This document shows positions 9,114 to 10,238 of a DNA stretch of 10,238 nt, piece after piece. How positions within the stretch are numbered: position 1 is the first letter of the stretch; each line of letters opens with the position of its first letter. The stretch is from the NCBI RefSeq assembly GCF_014803895.1, contig NZ_JAAVAU010000001.1, forward strand, positions 78,846-89,083, read 5' to 3'. The notes below the pieces were generated by a model, which made no database searches, was not told the DNA's origin, and was given only the letters and a program-made list of their open reading frames with translations. Source of the stretch: Lactobacillus sp. (lineage in GTDB: Bacteria > Bacillota > Bacilli > Lactobacillales > Lactobacillaceae). Position numbers and translations under genes: made by a program.

Positions 9114-10238
9114 ATGGACATAAAAAAGTTACAAGATTATCAAAAGCATATTAGAAATTTTTCAATTGTAGCCCATATTGACCATGGTAAATCTACGATT
9201 GCAGATCGTATCTTGGAATTGACCGATACAGTTTCAGGAAGACAAATGAAGAATCAATTATTAGATGATATGCCACTGGAGCGTCAACGTGGAATTACTA
9301 TTAAGCTAAATTCTGTACAAGTTAAATATCATGCGAAAGATGGAGAAGACTATATTTTTCACTTAATTGATACTCCAGGGCACGTGGATTTTTCATATGA
9401 GGTATCACGTTCTCTAGCAGCCTGTGAGGGAGCTTTATTGGTAGTTGATGCTACACAAGGGGTTCAAGCACAAACATTAGCAAATACTTACTTGGCACTT
9501 GATGATGATTTAGAGATTTTACCGGTTATTAATAAGATTGATTTACCTTCTGCTGATCCAGAGATGTGCAAGGATGAAATCGAAGAAATGATAGGCTTAG
9601 ATGCGACAGATGCGGTTGAAGTTTCTGGTAAAACAGGTCAAGGTATACCTGAATTATTAGAAAGAATTGTCCACGATGTTCCTGCACCATCTGGTGATTT
9701 AACTGCCCCGTTAAAGGCTTTAATTTTTGATTCTAAATATGATGATTACCGTGGTGTAGTTTTAGCCGTTCGTATTGAAGAAGGGACGGTGAAGCCTGGA
9801 GATAAAATTAAAATTATGAATACAGGCAAGGAATTTGAAGTGACTGAGGTAGGTGTTTCTAGTCCTACTCCAGTCAAAAAGGATATGTTGGTCGCAGGTG
9901 ACGTAGGCTATTTAACTGCGAATATTAAGTCAGTACGTGAAACTCGAGTTGGTGATACAATCACAAATGCTGAAACTCCTACTGAAAAACCACTTCCAGG
10001 GTATCGTCAAATTCCACCAATGGTGTACTCTGGAATGTATCCAGTAGATAATCAAAAATATGATGATTTAAAGGAAGCTTTACAAAAGTTACAGTTAAAT
10101 GATGCTGCTTTAGAATTTGAACCTGAAACTTCACAAGCTTTAGGATTTGGATTTCGTTGTGGTTTCTTAGGACTGCTCCATCTGGAGATTATTCAGGAGA
10201 GACTGGAGAGAGAGTATAACTTAGACATTGTAACAACC
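9114..10238 (+). CDS. lepA: Elongation factor 4 (LepA) GTPase, partial at window end
   Basis: LepA/EF-4 is a ribosome-bound translational GTPase related to EF-G, linked to back-translocation, initiation and ribosome biogenesis under stress. The window holds the first 375 codons, open to the last base; the family is about 600 residues, so roughly the last 235 are missing. The G domain has G1 AHIDHGKST (20-28), the G2 region RGITIK, G3 DTPGHVDF (86-93) and G4 NKID (140-143). Domain II follows (about 190-290). The start of the next domain is marked by [17 protein letters not shown] and QERLEREY, which separate LepA from EF-G, TypA and IF2. The start ATG is 9 bases after AAAGGTGG (9097-9104), and the N-terminus [20 protein letters not shown] fits the family. 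It has its own extended -10 promoter after the dnaJ terminator, so it is probably not strictly part of the HrcA regulon. Confidence 0.96.
   Translation, partial: MDIKKLQDYQKHIRNFSIVAHIDHGKSTIADRILELTDTVSGRQMKNQLLDDMPLERQRGITIKLNSVQVKYHAKDGEDYIFHLIDTPGHVDFSYEVSRSLAACEGALLVVDATQGVQAQTLANTYLALDDDLEILPVINKIDLPSADPEMCKDEIEEMIGLDATDAVEVSGKTGQGIPELLERIVHDVPAPSGDLTAPLKALIFDSKYDDYRGVVLAVRIEEGTVKPGDKIKIMNTGKEFEVTEVGVSSPTPVKKDMLVAGDVGYLTANIKSVRETRVGDTITNAETPTEKPLPGYRQIPPMVYSGMYPVDNQKYDDLKEALQKLQLNDAALEFEPETSQALGFGFRCGFLGLLHLEIIQERLEREYNLDIVTT

Overview
This is a chromosomal housekeeping segment from a low-GC Gram-positive bacterium, most likely a Lactobacillus of the L. johnsonii/L. gasseri/L. acidophilus branch. 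That placement rests on the AT-rich base composition, strong AAGGAG-type ribosome binding sites, an IF2 with a long Lys/Arg/Asn-rich N-terminal region, the HrcA/CIRCE system, and the order infB-rbfA-truB-hrcA-grpE-dnaK-dnaJ-lepA. All recognised genes are on the + strand. I see no mobile element, CRISPR array, RNA gene or foreign-looking island. The species call comes from recall of the family and was not searched.

Layout. The first 71 bases are the tail of a small L7Ae-like ribosomal protein gene (YlxQ type). It is followed by infB (initiation factor 2) and rbfA (30S maturation factor), which together form the downstream end of a nusA-infB type operon. A strong palindromic terminator (3132-3155) lies just after rbfA. 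truB (tRNA pseudouridine-55 synthase) starts only about 20 bases after its T-run, with no visible promoter in that gap.

The centre is the class I heat-shock operon. A consensus-like sigma-A promoter (4099-4127) sits between two HrcA operators (CIRCE). The upstream operator covers the -35 region and the downstream one covers the predicted transcription start. Then follow hrcA (repressor), grpE (nucleotide exchange factor, GTG start), dnaK (Hsp70) and dnaJ (J-domain co-chaperone). A long A/T-flanked stem-loop (7757-7794) separates dnaK from dnaJ and probably lowers dnaJ expression relative to dnaK. After dnaJ comes a terminator, a 151-bp intergenic region with an extended -10 promoter, and the first 375 codons of lepA (EF-4), cut by the window end.

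Functionally, the left and right flanks serve translation: initiation, 30S assembly, tRNA modification and elongation back-translocation. The middle is the HrcA-repressed DnaK chaperone machine. I found no undescribed system. The observations worth checking are regulatory: a CIRCE with a 10-base instead of 9-base spacer, two operators bracketing one promoter, a hairpin that occludes the rbfA ribosome binding site, terminators inside gene clusters, and the absence of ribF between truB and hrcA.
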